DNA from: Anastatus disparis
Taxonomy: Eukaryota; Arthropoda; Insecta; Hymenoptera; Eupelmidae
Reading direction: 5' to 3'
Assembly (NCBI GenBank): GCA_017163975.1
Contig: JAFFSR010000307.1
Location: forward strand, 1,871,001-1,935,000
DNA length: 64,000 nucleotides
Position 1 is the first letter of the stretch. Every line of letters begins with the position of its first letter. This document shows positions 23,535-35,745 of this stretch, in pieces. The notes under the pieces are model-generated. The model made no database searches. It saw nothing but the letters and a program-made list of their open reading frames with translations, and was not told the DNA's origin. A program made the position numbers and the translations under genes.

Positions 23535-23724
23535 TAATCAGGGGAAAGACTAGGCCTTTGGCCGAAAAGCCCCGAGTGGTTGTTCTATGTTTTCAAGAAC
23601 TGCTGCGCATTGCACAAAAGCCTGATGGTGATGGGTGTTAAAGGGTGCTGAAAAGCTGCCCTTATCCGGTGGACATCACGTGCATTTTATGTCTGATGAA
23701 GCACGGGTCATCGTACACCAGGGA
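23535..23724. other. GC-richer patch with stem-forming segments
   Basis: About 190 bp of distinctly higher GC, ending one base before element B. It can form GTGATG/CATCAC, AGGGTGC/GC-TGCCCT and GATGA/TCATC stems. It contains CTGATGA, but no CGAAA follows, so it is not a hammerhead by inspection. Unidentified. Confidence 0.35.
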
Positions 23725-24117
23725 TTAAGGGTAGGCCGGAGTAGAACCTGATACCGACCGAGTAACAATTGAGTTGTTTGTTATTTACTCAAGTTTTAAT
23801 CGGTGTATCTCTAAATTAAAGGTCGAGCACAATAGATATTATTATTATGAACATCTATGCACAAGAAAAAAAATATCTACCGGTTTGTTTTTGAGAAAAG
23901 TAAGTAATGCCAAAGTAAAAGTTTATGTTTATAATATTTTCGCGTTACTTACTTTTCTCAAAAACAAACCAGTAGATATTTTTTTTCTTGTGCATAGATG
24001 TTAATAATAATAATATCTATTGCGCTCGACCTTTAATTTGAAGATACACCGATTAAAACTTGAGTAAATAACAAAAATGCCAATTAGACAAGGACAGCGA
24101 ATCCGGCCTGCTCTTAA
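23725..24117. mobile_element. TTAA-flanked foldback element B
   Basis: TTAA at 23725-23728 and 24114-24117. Outer ends GGGTAGGCCGGAGTAG and ATCCGGCCTGCTC; the inner ~150-bp arms (from TTACTCAAG inward) are inverses around a short loop. The outer ~60 bp of the two ends differ, apart from GGCCGGA. Same family as 30648-31039 and 48522-48998. Confidence 0.85.
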
Positions 24118-24570
24118 GGCTATCTTGTCTGTTTCAAGTTATGTCCGATAAAATAAAATTGCACACGACCTATTTTAAAAAGAAGATATAGATATAACCA
24201 TTGAAAGAAAAGCTAAAAAAAATCAAGAGTGGTTCTTCCTTTTTTTTATAATTTAAAGATTTTTCTTTTTATAAATCTAATGTATTCAGTCTTATAGTAA
24301 ATTTCTTTTTTAGTTCAATTTAGATATTTTTCTTATGAAATTTTCACTTAAATATGATTAAAGTAAATTTTCAATATTAAAATATTCAAATATTTAGTTA
24401 ACGATTCACTAAAAATTTGTTTTTTTATTTTACTCAACAACGAAACTATGTATCAAATCTAAAATAAATGAGAAAAATTTACAAAAGATGTCAGATACAT
24501 GACCAACTCAAACAAAAAGATCTTATTTATTTCACAAACCATCTTATGTCAATTTTATGTGGGTCGTATA
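24118..24570. other. AT-rich, no gene
   Basis: Spacer between two foldbacks; nothing recognised. Confidence 0.5.
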
Positions 24571-24958
24571 TTAACAGGGGACCGAACTATCTATCTTTGT
24601 CTAATAGCGTTTTTCATCATTTATGTAAACATCATCCGTTGTAGCGAGGAAAAAATAGTAGCCCCCGCTAGATATTTGTATAATGAGTAAATATTTTAAT
24701 AACAATCAAATTATTTTATCGCATAGTTTTTGAATAATATGAGACCAACCAAAAAGATAGGTTATATTCTAGTTTGTTAGTAGGTCTCATATTATTCAAA
24801 AACTACACAATAAAATCATATTTTTGTTATTACAAAATTTACTTATTATACTGATATCTAGTGGGGGCTACTATTTTTTTCTTGCTACAACGGATGGTTT
24901 CTATATAAATGATGAACAACTCTATTAGACAAAGACAGATTGTTCGGCCTCCTCTTAG
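24571..24958. mobile_element. TTAA-flanked foldback element F
   Basis: TTAA at 24571-24574; TTAG at 24955-24958 as a one-base decay. Ends AGGGGACCGAAC and GTTCGGCCTCCTC; long inverse arms meet around 24750. Short ORFs in the arms are artefacts. Confidence 0.8.
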
Positions 24959-26788
24959 TGTCATTTTTCATGCTAATATGTTATGTCTAATATATAAAAT
25001 AATTAAAAGAAATTTTATGTATCATCAAATTAACGAACCCTCTGGACATTGCTGAGTTACAGCATGAAATTTCTCACATTGTAATTGCACAGTTTTATAG
25101 CAATATTATTAGCAACAAAAATTTATAAATAGCAATAAAAATTTTAATAACTTATGTATGAGAAAAATGAGAAAAACTTTTAATTTCATGAATAAATCAA
25201 AAATGAATTTTTTTCTGAAAGCATGATGTTAATTAATGTTTTATTTAATATCATTAACACTATTAAATATTACATAATATTATTACTTTTAAATTATTAT
25301 CATTTCTTATTTTTTACTGTATTCGTTTGCTAAAATTCGTTTACTAAATTGCAGTATGTCTTTTACAATATTATAATTTGAGATTTTCAAGCATTCCCAC
25401 ATTATATTAACAATGTGTTTAAAAAAAACTTAATTTTTTCTATAAATTCCTTTAAAAAATTATGTATTTAAAAATTTAATTATTAAATACTAAGTTTAAT
25501 AAAACTTAAATATGAACAATGAATTAATATTTCTAATGATAATAACGATTCTTTAATTGATAAATAAACACTAAAATCTAAGTTTTATATAAAGAAATAT
25601 TTTAGTGATATGTATAGAATTATTTATTAGTCTAATACCTTAGTAGAAAAAAGTTGAAACGATCTTTTTACCATTTTATGCCTATTGCTTTGAAATGAAG
25701 AGTTAAAAATGGGAATTTTTATGGCTATTACTTTAACCAATAAAAACGTTTTTCTACCTGTGTAATGCTGATAAAATAATAACATTGTATGCTCATTTTT
25801 GAGGATTAAAATGTGATCTTAGAAAAATATTCATAATTAAATCTCTATAAAGAAAAAATTCATGCTGTATATTTTAGCGATAAAATGTTAAATTATAAAA
25901 AATGGAAAAATATCGATTTGATAGACAATTAAAAAAAAAGTTTGAATAAAAATTGAAAAAAAAAATGATTTCAAATAAACAATAAATTATTTTTAGCACT
26001 GCAAATTTACTTTTTTACAAAGAATGAAATTTTTAGAAATTTCATTTTTTATTTTAAACTGTTGAGTCCGAGATCCCTTTCCTAGTTGAAAAGTAAATAT
26101 TTTTTTATATGTTTGACTTATTTTGAGTTCCTCTAGGTGCGCTTCGCAAGTTTAAGAGACCTAAAGCATCCATAAGCCCATTTTCTGTAATGTGTCGTAT
26201 ACGACACATGAAGGATTAACGATTTATTTTGTTAAGAATTTTATTATCTATAACGAATAATAAATGGTTAATAACAAATAATTAATTCCATGTCATTGTC
26301 TACGCATGTACCGCGTACAACACATACCTTACTCTCTAAATGCCCTATTAATCAGATAATTATATTAAAAAATAAGAGGCATGTTTTATTAATAGTATTT
26401 TGATCCTTCTATGAAAATCTTTTATTAAGATGACACAAAAATGACGTATAATTTTTGACGTAATGAAAATAACAAACATAGCTGCAAAATTAGATCATTC
26501 TAAGAATCTAATTTTTTTCGTTTTCGTACTTATGAAAATATCTGTAAAAATTGGAAAAAAAATTAATTTCAAAAATTAAAAAATGTGAATGTATTTTTCT
26601 ATGTCTACTTGATCATACTAACTAGTTTCATTTGTGCAAAATATAAATTAAAATTTTATTAATGATAATTTTGAACTTCGTGTTCTTTATATGACACATA
26701 CATAGGTGACGGGTTAATTATAAATCTTGTTTTGTCGGTCTGACGTAAAGGTACAATATTTTTGTCGGTCACTGTCCTTTTAATACAT
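24959..26788. other. AT-rich, no gene
   Basis: No ORF or repeat of note. A perfect 16-bp palindrome GTGTCGTATACGACAC lies at about 26193-26208. Confidence 0.5.
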
Positions 26789-26869
26789 AATAGTATATTT
26801 CGGTACTAGTGCGATAATAGTATATTTCGGTACTAGTGCGATAATAGTATATTTCGGTACTAGTGCGAT
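26789..26869 (+). repeat. 27-bp tandem repeat, 3 copies
   Basis: Unit AATAGTATATTTCGGTACTA plus GTGCGAT, three identical copies, running straight into the 192-bp repeat. Confidence 0.95.
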
Positions 26870-26870
26870 A

Positions 26871-27255
26871 AAGTGATTTTTTACTCGTGTGGCGGTTTGC
26901 GCCCGAGCGAAGCGAGGGTGAAAAGGTCACACGAGTAAGAAATCACTTTCTCGCATGAGTATCGAACACTATTTTTTGACACGACGTGTGAGAAGCTCCA
27001 TTTTCGCACGTGTCACTTTGTACAGCGTGCGTGAAATCGAGCTTCTCGCACGGAGTGTCAAAAAGTGATTTTTTACTCGTGTGGCGCTTTGCGCCCGAGC
27101 GAAGCGAGGGTGAAAAGGTCACACGAGTAAGAAATCACTTTCTTGCACGAGTATCGAACACTATTTTTTGACACGACGTGTGAGAAGCTCCATTTTCGCA
27201 CGTGTCACTTTGTACAGCGTGCGTGAAATCGAGCTTCTCGCACGGAGTGTCAAAA
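26871..27255 (+). repeat. 192-bp tandem repeat, two copies, each with two hairpins
   Basis: GTGATTTTTTACTCG recurs at 26873 and 27065. In each unit, GTGATTTTTTACTCGTGTG pairs with CACACGAGTAAGAAATCAC (18 of 19), enclosing CGAGCGAAGCGAGGG. A second stem joins GACACGACGTG.GAGAAGCTC to GAGCTTCTCGCACGGAGTGTC-type sequence. GC is high against AT-rich flanks. No ORF. Confidence 0.93.
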
Positions 27256-27959
27256 AATAATATTATGTAACACGTCATACCCTTGTACGACATATAGTAA
27301 TCGCAAAACCATACCTCGTAACAATGACATGTTCCGATTGTCGAACTGAAAAAAATCTGCAGAAAATTTGTCGGACATTATGATCTTATGGTTTCATAAT
27401 TGATTATCAAGCAATCTCATGAAAATTGGTTATGTGGTCATCGCATAACCCCGTCCTATCGATATAATTTAAATGGTAGACTCATCTAACGCAGAATTAT
27501 TTTTGTCGGCCATACATTATTTGATTTTTGTCATAAAAATATCTTTTAGTTCCATGTAAAAAAAAATGTGGTCATTGCATAACAATTCATCGTCGAATCG
27601 ACATGTTTAATAATTAATTATTAAAAAACGCAGCGGTTTCGAGAGTTTCCGTAAATGAAAAGTTTGGTAGACTCGACAAAATAAAGCCGCTTACAAAGTT
27701 CTAAGTATGTGGTAATCATTTTTAAAAAAGGGTTCTGGACTGCGGGCTAATATGTTAATTAATATAGTGTAATATATGTAATAAAAATGAAAATTATATT
27801 TCAAATACTAAAATTTTATCATTCTTTATTATTATAAATTTTATAATTCTTTAATATTTGTACATTAATATTATATACAATTATTAATAAATTTAAATAA
27901 AAAATTGTTACATCATGATATTATTATTCAATTAATAAAAACGTATTCTTAACTTATTC
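27256..27959. other. No gene seen
   Basis: Mixed composition, then very AT-rich from 27760. No ORF or repeat recognised. Confidence 0.5.
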
Positions 27960-30480
27960 TTAAGAGGCGGTCAGGACTATTTGCCGCATGGGGGCGCTGC
28001 GGTCAGGTGAGAGAAAAATGTAAAATAATTTTTACTCAGCGATTTACAATTTACTGAAACAATAATATACCTCTAATGTTGTCAATAACTATAGCCATAT
28101 ATATGTAAAACAATTATTGATGCTAATCTTGTTTGAAAAGTTTAAAATATTATTGTAAAGCGAAAAATGCAGCGCGAGATAGAGCCGCCGCACTATAGGC
28201 TCAAACGACTTTTTATTGGACAAAATTAAGTAGCGCCTAATAGGACAGGGCTACGGGAGTCTACCAGGGCTCATTTTAAAGGTCTTGTGATGTACTTTTG
28301 TGGAAAAATATTCATGAAAAGCTTTCTGTGACAGAGACACCTTAAACAACCCGTCAAGACCATGGTTTTTTCAAATTTTTCGCTTATTTCTCCTTAAACG
28401 TTAGTACCAACGAAATGAGGACGAAAATACATCACAAATTATTAAAGTAGAGTAAAAACCTTTGATTTGCTTTTTTGAAAACGTTTCTAGGTGCTATGGA
28501 ACTCAATTTACAATGATTTTAAGTTAACTCCTTAAAAATAAGATTTTTCAACATATTCCGCTTGTTGCTCTTGAGGATTTATTGAAAAGAAAATCAGGAT
28601 GATAATACATTATAGACCATTAAAGTAAAGTAAAAGCATTATTTTCTTGGTTTTTAAGTGCTATAAAATCGTTTTCACAGCTATTTCAAATGAAAGTAGC
28701 GAGTACATTCAACCATTTTCACTTGGCTTTAAGTATAATAACCCGTGTTAGCCCAAATGAGCATAAATTTTTTATGTTGTTCGACTGAATATTTTTCTAT
28801 GTAATCTAAGTAGAAAAATTTGCAACTTAATTTTTTTTAAGTATTTTTGTTCGTACTTTTCAAATCTGCTCTTTCTCTCACATGACATCTCATGTCATTT
28901 TTTTCAGTAAGGTAGAAAAATGTTCTGACAAAAGTCGGGCAACGTGAAATTTACGGCCAACGGTCGGTTTAGAATATTAAAGTATTGAATGATTATAATT
29001 TTTACAATCAAACAAATAAATAACAAATTTGGAAAATGAATGTAAGAACTTACAAATTAAGGAATAACAACATATTGTATGCAAAAAATTGTAAATTTTT
29101 GAAAAAAAAATCAATAAATTTAAGAAAATTATAACATTTTTCGCTATTTGGAACTCTATATATTCTTATATCACTATTTTCTTAGATAATAATTATTAAA
29201 AAAATAAAAAAATAATTAATTTATTTAGAAAGCGAAAGTTATGACCTTATGACATAAAAAAAAGAAATAAATAAAAAAACTCTTGTAAACATCATCATAT
29301 TAGATCAGCCATTTAGAATTTTGATATCCTATGCGTCTTAAATTTATGGTATGATAATTATTCCATGGAATTCTAATGTTCGCAATGATTATATAGAGGG
29401 AACATTACAAGCCAGTACGATAAAAAGATAAAAAAATTTTTTAAATTGTGTTTTTTGCAAGAAAGTTGCCATTTTGAAAAAATAGAATATTATAGACAAA
29501 AATTAAGAGTAGATTTGAAAAGTACGAACAAAAATACTTAAAAAAAATTAAGTTGCAAATTTTTCTACTTATGATTACATAGAAAAATATTCTGTCGAAT
29601 AACATAAAAAATTTATGCTTATTTGGGCTGGCATGGGTTATTATACTTAAAGCCAAGTGGAAATGGTTGAATGTACTCGCTACTTTCATTTGAAATAGCT
29701 GTGAAAACGATTTTATAGCACTTAAAAACCAAGAAAATAATTCTTTTACTTTACTTTAATGGTCTATAATGTATTATCATCCTGATTTTCTTTTCAATAA
29801 ATCCTCAAGAGCAACAAGCGGAATATGTTGAAAAATCTTATTTTTAAGGAGACTGTTAACTTAAAATCATTGTAAATTGAGTTCTATAGCACCTAGAAAC
29901 ATTTTCAAAAAAGCAAATTAAAGGTTTTTTACTCTACTTTAATAATTTGTGATGTATTTTCGTCCTCATTCCGTTCGTACTAACGTTTAAGGAGAAATAA
30001 GCGAAAAATTTGAAAAAACCATGGTCTTGACGGGTTGTTTAAGGTGTCTCTGTCACAGAAAGCTTTTCACGAATATTTTTCCACAAAAGTACATCACAAG
30101 ATCTTTAAAATGAGCCCTGGTAGACTCCCGTAGCCCTGTCCTATTAGGCGCTACTTAATTTTGTCCATTAAAAAGTCGTTTGGACCTATAGTGCGCCGTA
30201 AGCATATGCATTCATCATTCTTTAGTATTGCTTTCTCTGTCACACTAAAGAAAAATATACATGTTTAGATCGGCTCTATTACACACAGCATTTTTCGCTT
30301 TACAAAAATATTTTAGACTTTTCAAACGAGATCAGCATCGATATTTATTCTACATATATATGGCAAGAGTTATTGACAACATTAGAAGTATATTATTGTC
30401 TTAATAAATTGTAAATCCGTGTATAAGAAATATTTTATATTCTTCTCTCACCTGCAGCGCCACCAAGCGGCAAATATCTG
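27960..30480. mobile_element. Giant TTAA-type foldback element G, 2.5 kb
   Basis: TTAA at 27960-27963 followed by GAGGCGGTCAGGACTATTTG. The left arm (to ~28875) and right arm (~29505-30480) are inverse copies of about 900 bp around a ~630-bp AT-rich loop. The right end stops at CAAATATCTG and has lost the last ~12 bp and TTAA. The right arm carries a ~75-bp insertion near 30200. The 82-codon ORF at 29441-29689 spans loop and arm and has no known domain. Confidence 0.85.
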
Positions 30481-30647
30481 AAAAAAAATTATTCATAAAT
30501 TAAATCTCATAATATTGTTTCTCTTATAAACTATATGAACTTCCACACCACCTTACAATTTAAACCCTTGTTGTTTGATTATAACAAATTGTTTTTAAAT
30601 TATTTTAAAAATTAACATTCAAATTTACAATAAATCTATAAATGTAT

Positions 30648-31039
30648 TTAATAGTAGGCCGGATTCGCTGTCCTTGTCTAATTGGCATTTTTGTTATTTA
30701 CTCAAGTATTAATCGGTGTATCTGCCAATTGAAGGTTAAGCGCAATAGATATTATTATTACAAATATTTATGCACAAGAAAAAAAAAATCTATCGCTTTG
30801 TTTTTGAGAAAAGTAAGGAACGCGAAAATATTATAAACATAATCTTTTACTTCGGCGTTCCTTACTTTTCTTAAAAACAAATCGGCAGATTTTTTTTTCT
30901 TGTGCATAGATATTCATAATAATAATATCTATTGCGATCAACCTTTATTTTGAAGATACACCGATTAATACTTGAGTAAATAACAAACAACTCAATTGTT
31001 ACTCGGTCGGTATCAGGTTCTACTCAGGCCTGCCGTTAA
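30648..31039. mobile_element. TTAA-flanked foldback element C
   Basis: TTAA at 30648-30651 and 31036-31039. Same family as element B but in opposite orientation: the GGATTCGCTGTCC end is on the left here and on the right there. 392 bp, inverse inner arms, no ORF. Confidence 0.88.
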
Positions 31040-31461
31040 TAAATATAAAAAATAGGTTTATAATGTAGCGGTATCGCTGACGGCGCGTTGTGATTTTATT
31101 TTTTAGTGGAAACCTTTGCCAGTACCCCTAAAAACAACTTTTCATATAATATATTTGATGTTACAGTTTTTTTGTATGTTGTTTGTTTGTGTACAAAATA
31201 TATCATAACATTTTCAATAAAATAACTACATGTTTAACATTTTATTTAATCATTAAATAAATCTTAAATTATAAATGTAATTAATAGTTTTAATTATAAT
31301 TATTTTAATATAATAATTGATGTATCATAATGTTTATTTAAGTCATTAATAATGTTATGTCTTATCATAACGTTTATGTAAGTTGATAGAATAAAATTTT
31401 ATCGTAAAACAAATATTTAATAGTTTAATTTAATAATTTTTAAAAGGTAAATAATTATATC
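31040..31461. other. AT-rich, no gene
   Basis: Nothing recognised. Confidence 0.5.
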
Positions 31462-31752
31462 AAAATTATTGGCGATGGAAATTGCTTATTTAGATTATTT
31501 TGTTTTTTCATATAATAACCAAAAAAAATATATGGAAATTAGAAAACGTATTGTTAAAAATGTTATTGAAAATTGGAATAGATATAAATTTTATATTATT
31601 GGTAATAAGTATTATGAAGATATATTAACAAATAAAGATTATTTTAATTATATGTCAAAAGATAGAAATTGAGGAACAGAGACAGAAATCATAAGTTTTG
31701 TTGATATTTTTAATGTATATATAGAAATACATTATCCAAATCCAAATTTTTT
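31462..31752 (+). pseudogene. OTU-like cysteine protease fragment
   Basis: The plus strand reads KIIGDGNCLFR, the OTU catalytic Asp-x-x-x-Cys box. After a frameshift near 31510 it reads NNQKKYMEIRKRIV, then YYEDILTNKDYFNYMSKDRN, and, after a TGA in place of the usual Trp, GTETEIISFVDIFNVYIEIH. OTU proteases remove ubiquitin; in arthropod genomes such domains are carried by several mobile elements, including Helitron relatives. The C-terminal His part is lost where the minisatellite begins. The real start is upstream and not found. At least one frameshift and one stop: dead. Confidence 0.75.
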
Positions 31753-34330
31753 GGACCCAATAATTTTTTCTTCTCTATATTTTTTGAGCCTTATACTTTT
31801 TTGTGCCTTTTTTTGGGCCCAATAATTTTTTCTTTTTTATATTTTTTGGGGCCTTATATTTTCTTGAACTTTATATTTTTTTTGGACTTATACATTTTTT
31901 TGGACCTTATATTTTTTGGGCCCAATATTTTTTAAGGCCTTATATTTTCTTGAGCCTTATTTTTTTTTGGACTTATACTTTTTTGGGCCTTATATTTATA
32001 GGGCCCAATGATTTTTTCTTCTCTATATTTTTTGAGCCATTTATTTTTTTGGACCTTACATTGTTTTGGGCCCAATAATTTTTTCTATCTATATTTTTTT
32101 GGGTCTTACATTTTTTGGGCTCAATAACTTTTTCTTCTCTATATTTTTTTAACATTATATTTTTTTAGCCTTATATTTTTTTGGGCCCAATAATTTTTTC
32201 TTCTCTGTATTTTTTGAGCATTATATTTTTTTAGCCTTATATTTTTTTGGGCCCAATAATTTTTTCTTCTCTGTATTTTTTGAGTATTATGTTTTCTTGG
32301 GCTTTTTTTGGGCCTAATATTTTTTTGGGCCCAATAATTTTTTTGTCTCTATATTTTTTTAGCAATATATTTTCTTGGACCTAATATCTTTTTGGGCTTT
32401 ATATTTTCTTGAGCATTATATCTTTTTTGTACGTATACATTTTTTTAGGCTTTATATTTTTTGGGCCCAATGATTTTTTCTTCTCTATATTTTTTAAGCC
32501 TTATATTTTTTTGGGCCCAATAATTTTTTCTTTATATTTTTTGCACTTCATATTATCTTGGGCCTTTTATTTTTTTGTGCCCAATATTTTTTGGGTCATA
32601 TATTTTCTTGAGCCTTATATTTTTTTGGAACTTACACTTTTTTGGGCTCTACATTTTTAGAACCCAATAATTATTTCTTCTCTATTTTTTTTTGAGCCTT
32701 ATACTTTTTTGTGCCTTTTATTTTTTTGGGCCCAATAATTTTTTCTTTTTTATATTTTTTGGGGCCTTATATTTTCTTGAACTTTATATTTTTTTTGGAC
32801 TTATACATTTTTTTGGACCTTATATTTTTTGGGCCCAATATTTTTTAAGGCCTTATATTTTCTTGAGCCTTATTTTTTTTTGGACTTATACTTTTTTGGG
32901 CCTTATATTTATAGGGCCCAATGATTTTTTCTTCTCTATATTTTTTGAGTCATTTATTTTTTTGGACCTTACATTGTTTTGGGCCCAATAATTTTTTCTA
33001 TCTATATTTTTTTGGGTCTTACATTTTTTGGGCTCAATAACTTTTTCTTCTCTATATTTTTTTAACATTATATTTTTTTAGCCTTATATTTTTTTGGGCC
33101 CAATAATTTTTTCTTCTCTGTATTTTTCGAGCATTATGTTTTCTTGGGCTTTTTTTGGGCCTAATATTTTTTTGGGCCCAATAATTTTTTTGTCTCTATA
33201 TTTTTTTAGCAATATATTTTCTTGGACCTAATATCTTTTTGGGCTTTATATTTTCTTGAGCATTATATCTTTTTTGTACGTATACATTTTTTTAGGCTTT
33301 ATATTTTTTGGGCCCAATGATTTTTTCTTCTCTATATTTTTTAAGCCTTATATTTTTTTGGGTCCAATAATTTTTTCTTTATATTTTTTGCACTTCATAT
33401 TATCTTGGGCCTTTTATTTTTTTGTGCCTAATATTTTTTGGGTCATATATTTTCTTGAGCCTTATATTTTTTTGGAACTTACACTTTTTTGGGCTCTACA
33501 TTTTTAGAACCCAATAATTATTTCTTCTCTATTTTTTTTTTGAGCCTTATACTTTTTTGTGCCTTTTATTTTTTTGGGCCCAATAATTTTTTCTTTTTTA
33601 TATTTTTTGAGGCCTTATATTTTCTTGAGCTTTAAATTTTTTTTTGACTTATACATTTTTTTGGACCCTATATTTTTTGGGCCCAATATTTTTTAGGGCC
33701 TTATATTTTCTTGAGCCTTATTTTTTTTAGACTTATACTTTTTTGGGCCTTATATTTTTAGGGCCCAATGATTTTTTCTTCTCTACATTTTTTGAGCCAT
33801 ATATTTTTTTGAGCCTTACATTTTTTTGGGCCCAATAATTTTTTCTTCTCTATATTTTTTGAGCATTATGTTTTTTTAGCCATATATTTTTTTGGGCTTC
33901 ATATTTTTTTGGGCCCAATAATTTTTTCTTTATATTTTTTGCACATTATATTATCTTGGTCCTTTTATTTTTTTGTGCCCAATATTTTTTGGGTTATATA
34001 TTTTCTTGAGCCTTATATTTTTTTGAAACTTAAACTTTTTAAGGCTCTACATTTTTTGGACCCAATAATTTTTTCTTCTCTATATTTTTTGAGCCTTATA
34101 CTTTTTTGGGCCCAATAATTTTTTCTGTTTTATATTTTTTGAGCATTATATTTTCTTAAGCCTTATATTTTTTTGGAACTTATACTTTTTTGTGCCTTAC
34201 ATTTTTTGGGCCAAATAATTATTTTTGTCTATATTTTCTGAGCATTATATTTTCTTGAGCCTTATATTTTTTTTAAACTTATACTTTTTTGTGCCTTACA
34301 TTTTTTGGGCCCAATAATTTTTACTTTTCT
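31747..34330 (+). repeat. T-rich GGGCCC minisatellite with higher-order copies
   Basis: Short degenerate units of the form TTTTTTGGGCCCAATAATT, TTTTTCTTCTCTATATTTTT and TGAGCCTTATA repeat throughout. A higher-order block is duplicated: 31803-32078 matches 32716-32991 (offset 913) and 32409-32660 matches 33256-33507 (offset 847, so a 66-bp indel). A third partial copy follows. Hydrophobic ORFs such as 31803-32078 merely translate the repeat. Confidence 0.95.
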
Positions 34331-34815
34331 AAAAATGTTTCTTTTCTATAAATGATTTTAAGATTAAAAATTTTTAATTGATCTAGAGCCAAATAACTTT
34401 TTTATATTGTTTGCTACCGCGAACAAAAGATACCAGAAAAGAATTATTTTATAAAAGATAGTGAAGCATTAATAATTCGAAGATATAATTTTTTGCCTTA
34501 TCTTTCGGGCCTTATTTTTTCATAGTTGCTATATTTTTATCCTAATTTTTTGGACTTTATTTTTTCAGTCTTTTTTTAGAGTCTTATTTTCTATTTAATT
34601 TTTTGGCTCAATTAATAATTTATTTAGTCATTCATATGGTTTTTTTCCATGTGACATATGTCAAGTCGGCATTTTTTGCTTAATGACAATATTTTGTATG
34701 TTTTTTTGCTTTAATTTTTGTATTTTTTACATATATGACTAGAGGAATCGATTATATTTTTGAAGTGTAATTAAGTAAATAAATTCTTATAAGCATTTAT
34801 TATAAGTACCGAACT
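34331..34815. other. Decayed DNA with a copy of a foldback arm
   Basis: About 34650-34810 matches 42965-43135, the right arm of another TTAA-type foldback. The rest has no gene. Confidence 0.6.
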
Positions 34816-35075
34816 AGGTCTCTCTCTCTCTCTCTTGCTCTCTTACATTCTCTCTCGATTTTCTACGTTTTCTCACGCTTTTTCATGCTTTTTCTCGCAT
34901 TCCCACGTCTTGCTTCCTTACGCTTCTTTGTTCTCCCATGCATTCTCTTTCTTTCTGTCTCTTGCTGTCTTTTTCGCTTGCCGTCGCTTTTTGTTTTTTC
35001 TTTGTTCTTTTTCTTACTCTATCTTGCTCTTCTGTTTTTTTACAGCTTCTTGCATTTTTGTCCTCTCTTGCATTT
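34816..35075 (+). repeat. Polypyrimidine tract
   Basis: About 250 bases of CTCT/TTCT-rich sequence with few purines. Several overlapping Phe/Leu/Ser ORFs arise from it and are not genes. Confidence 0.85.
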
Positions 35076-35228
35076 TTATTTTTTAGTATAATGAAGCATT
35101 TCAGGCAAGCCTGTTATTTTTTAAGGGATTCGTCAGTGGAGCGTTTTTTTTAATTTTTTTATAACAGGCTCCGCTCCAAATGCTTATTTGCACAATATTT
35201 AGCAACAATTAATAAGCAGTTGATTTGA

Positions 35229-35745
35229 CTGTGTATCTTTATGTGCAGCCAGTAGAACAGCGCATCCTCATATGTAGACGATTAAACAGCGCATCACCAT
35301 ATGCAGCCGATTAAACAGCGCATCCCCATATGCAGCCGATTCAACAGCGCATTTTCATATGCAGCCGATTCAACAGCGCATTCCCATATGCAGCCGATTT
35401 AACAGCGCATCCCCACACAGAAAGAAATTTGGCATTAGGAGATTTTAATGTCTTTTGAAATACTAAATGTAATTATAACTAACATTACTATTTTTGAATT
35501 TGTAAATAAAATAAGTGGTAATTTTTTACTTCAACGTTCCTTGTGATACAGGATTCAATGTATACGATATTTCAAAACTTCTTGTAATGGTATATAACAA
35601 TTTTTAGAAAAATGCTTTACCGAATTCGAAATATATTATTTCTAAAATCGTACATGAACAAAATATGGTAATTATTTATTGCCGAATTTCTTTCCGTGCA
35701 TATGCAGCCGATTCAACAGCGCATCCCCATATGCAGCCGATTGTA
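35229..35745 (+). repeat. 29-bp tandem array (about 6 + 2 copies), split by a MITE
   Basis: ACAGCGCATCCCCATATGC plus AGCCGATTA. Unit starts at 35258, 35287, 35316, 35345, 35374 and 35403, exactly 29 bp apart; two more units follow 35699. The split point is the MITE at 35416-35698. Confidence 0.95.
35416..35698. mobile_element. 283-bp MITE in the 29-bp array
   Basis: Ends CACAGAAAGAAATTTGGCA and the inverse TGCCGAATTTCTTTCCGTG, 17 of 19 matching. CA on each side (35414-35415, 35699-35700) fits a 2-bp duplication. Removing it gives an unbroken 29-bp unit, which fixes both ends. No ORF. Confidence 0.88.

Noticed and set aside
23690..23724. Hammerhead ribozyme from CTGATGA
   Set aside because: The required CGAAA segment and third stem are not found downstream.
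31803..33507. Hydrophobic ORFs rich in Phe/Leu/Ile
   Set aside because: They translate the T-rich GGGCCC repeat; the same peptides recur with each higher-order copy.
34835..35153. Three overlapping Phe/Ser/Leu ORFs
   Set aside because: Products of the polypyrimidine tract, in overlapping frames.
35229..35745. CRISPR-like array
   Set aside because: 29-bp units are contiguous with no spacers, and the genome is eukaryotic.
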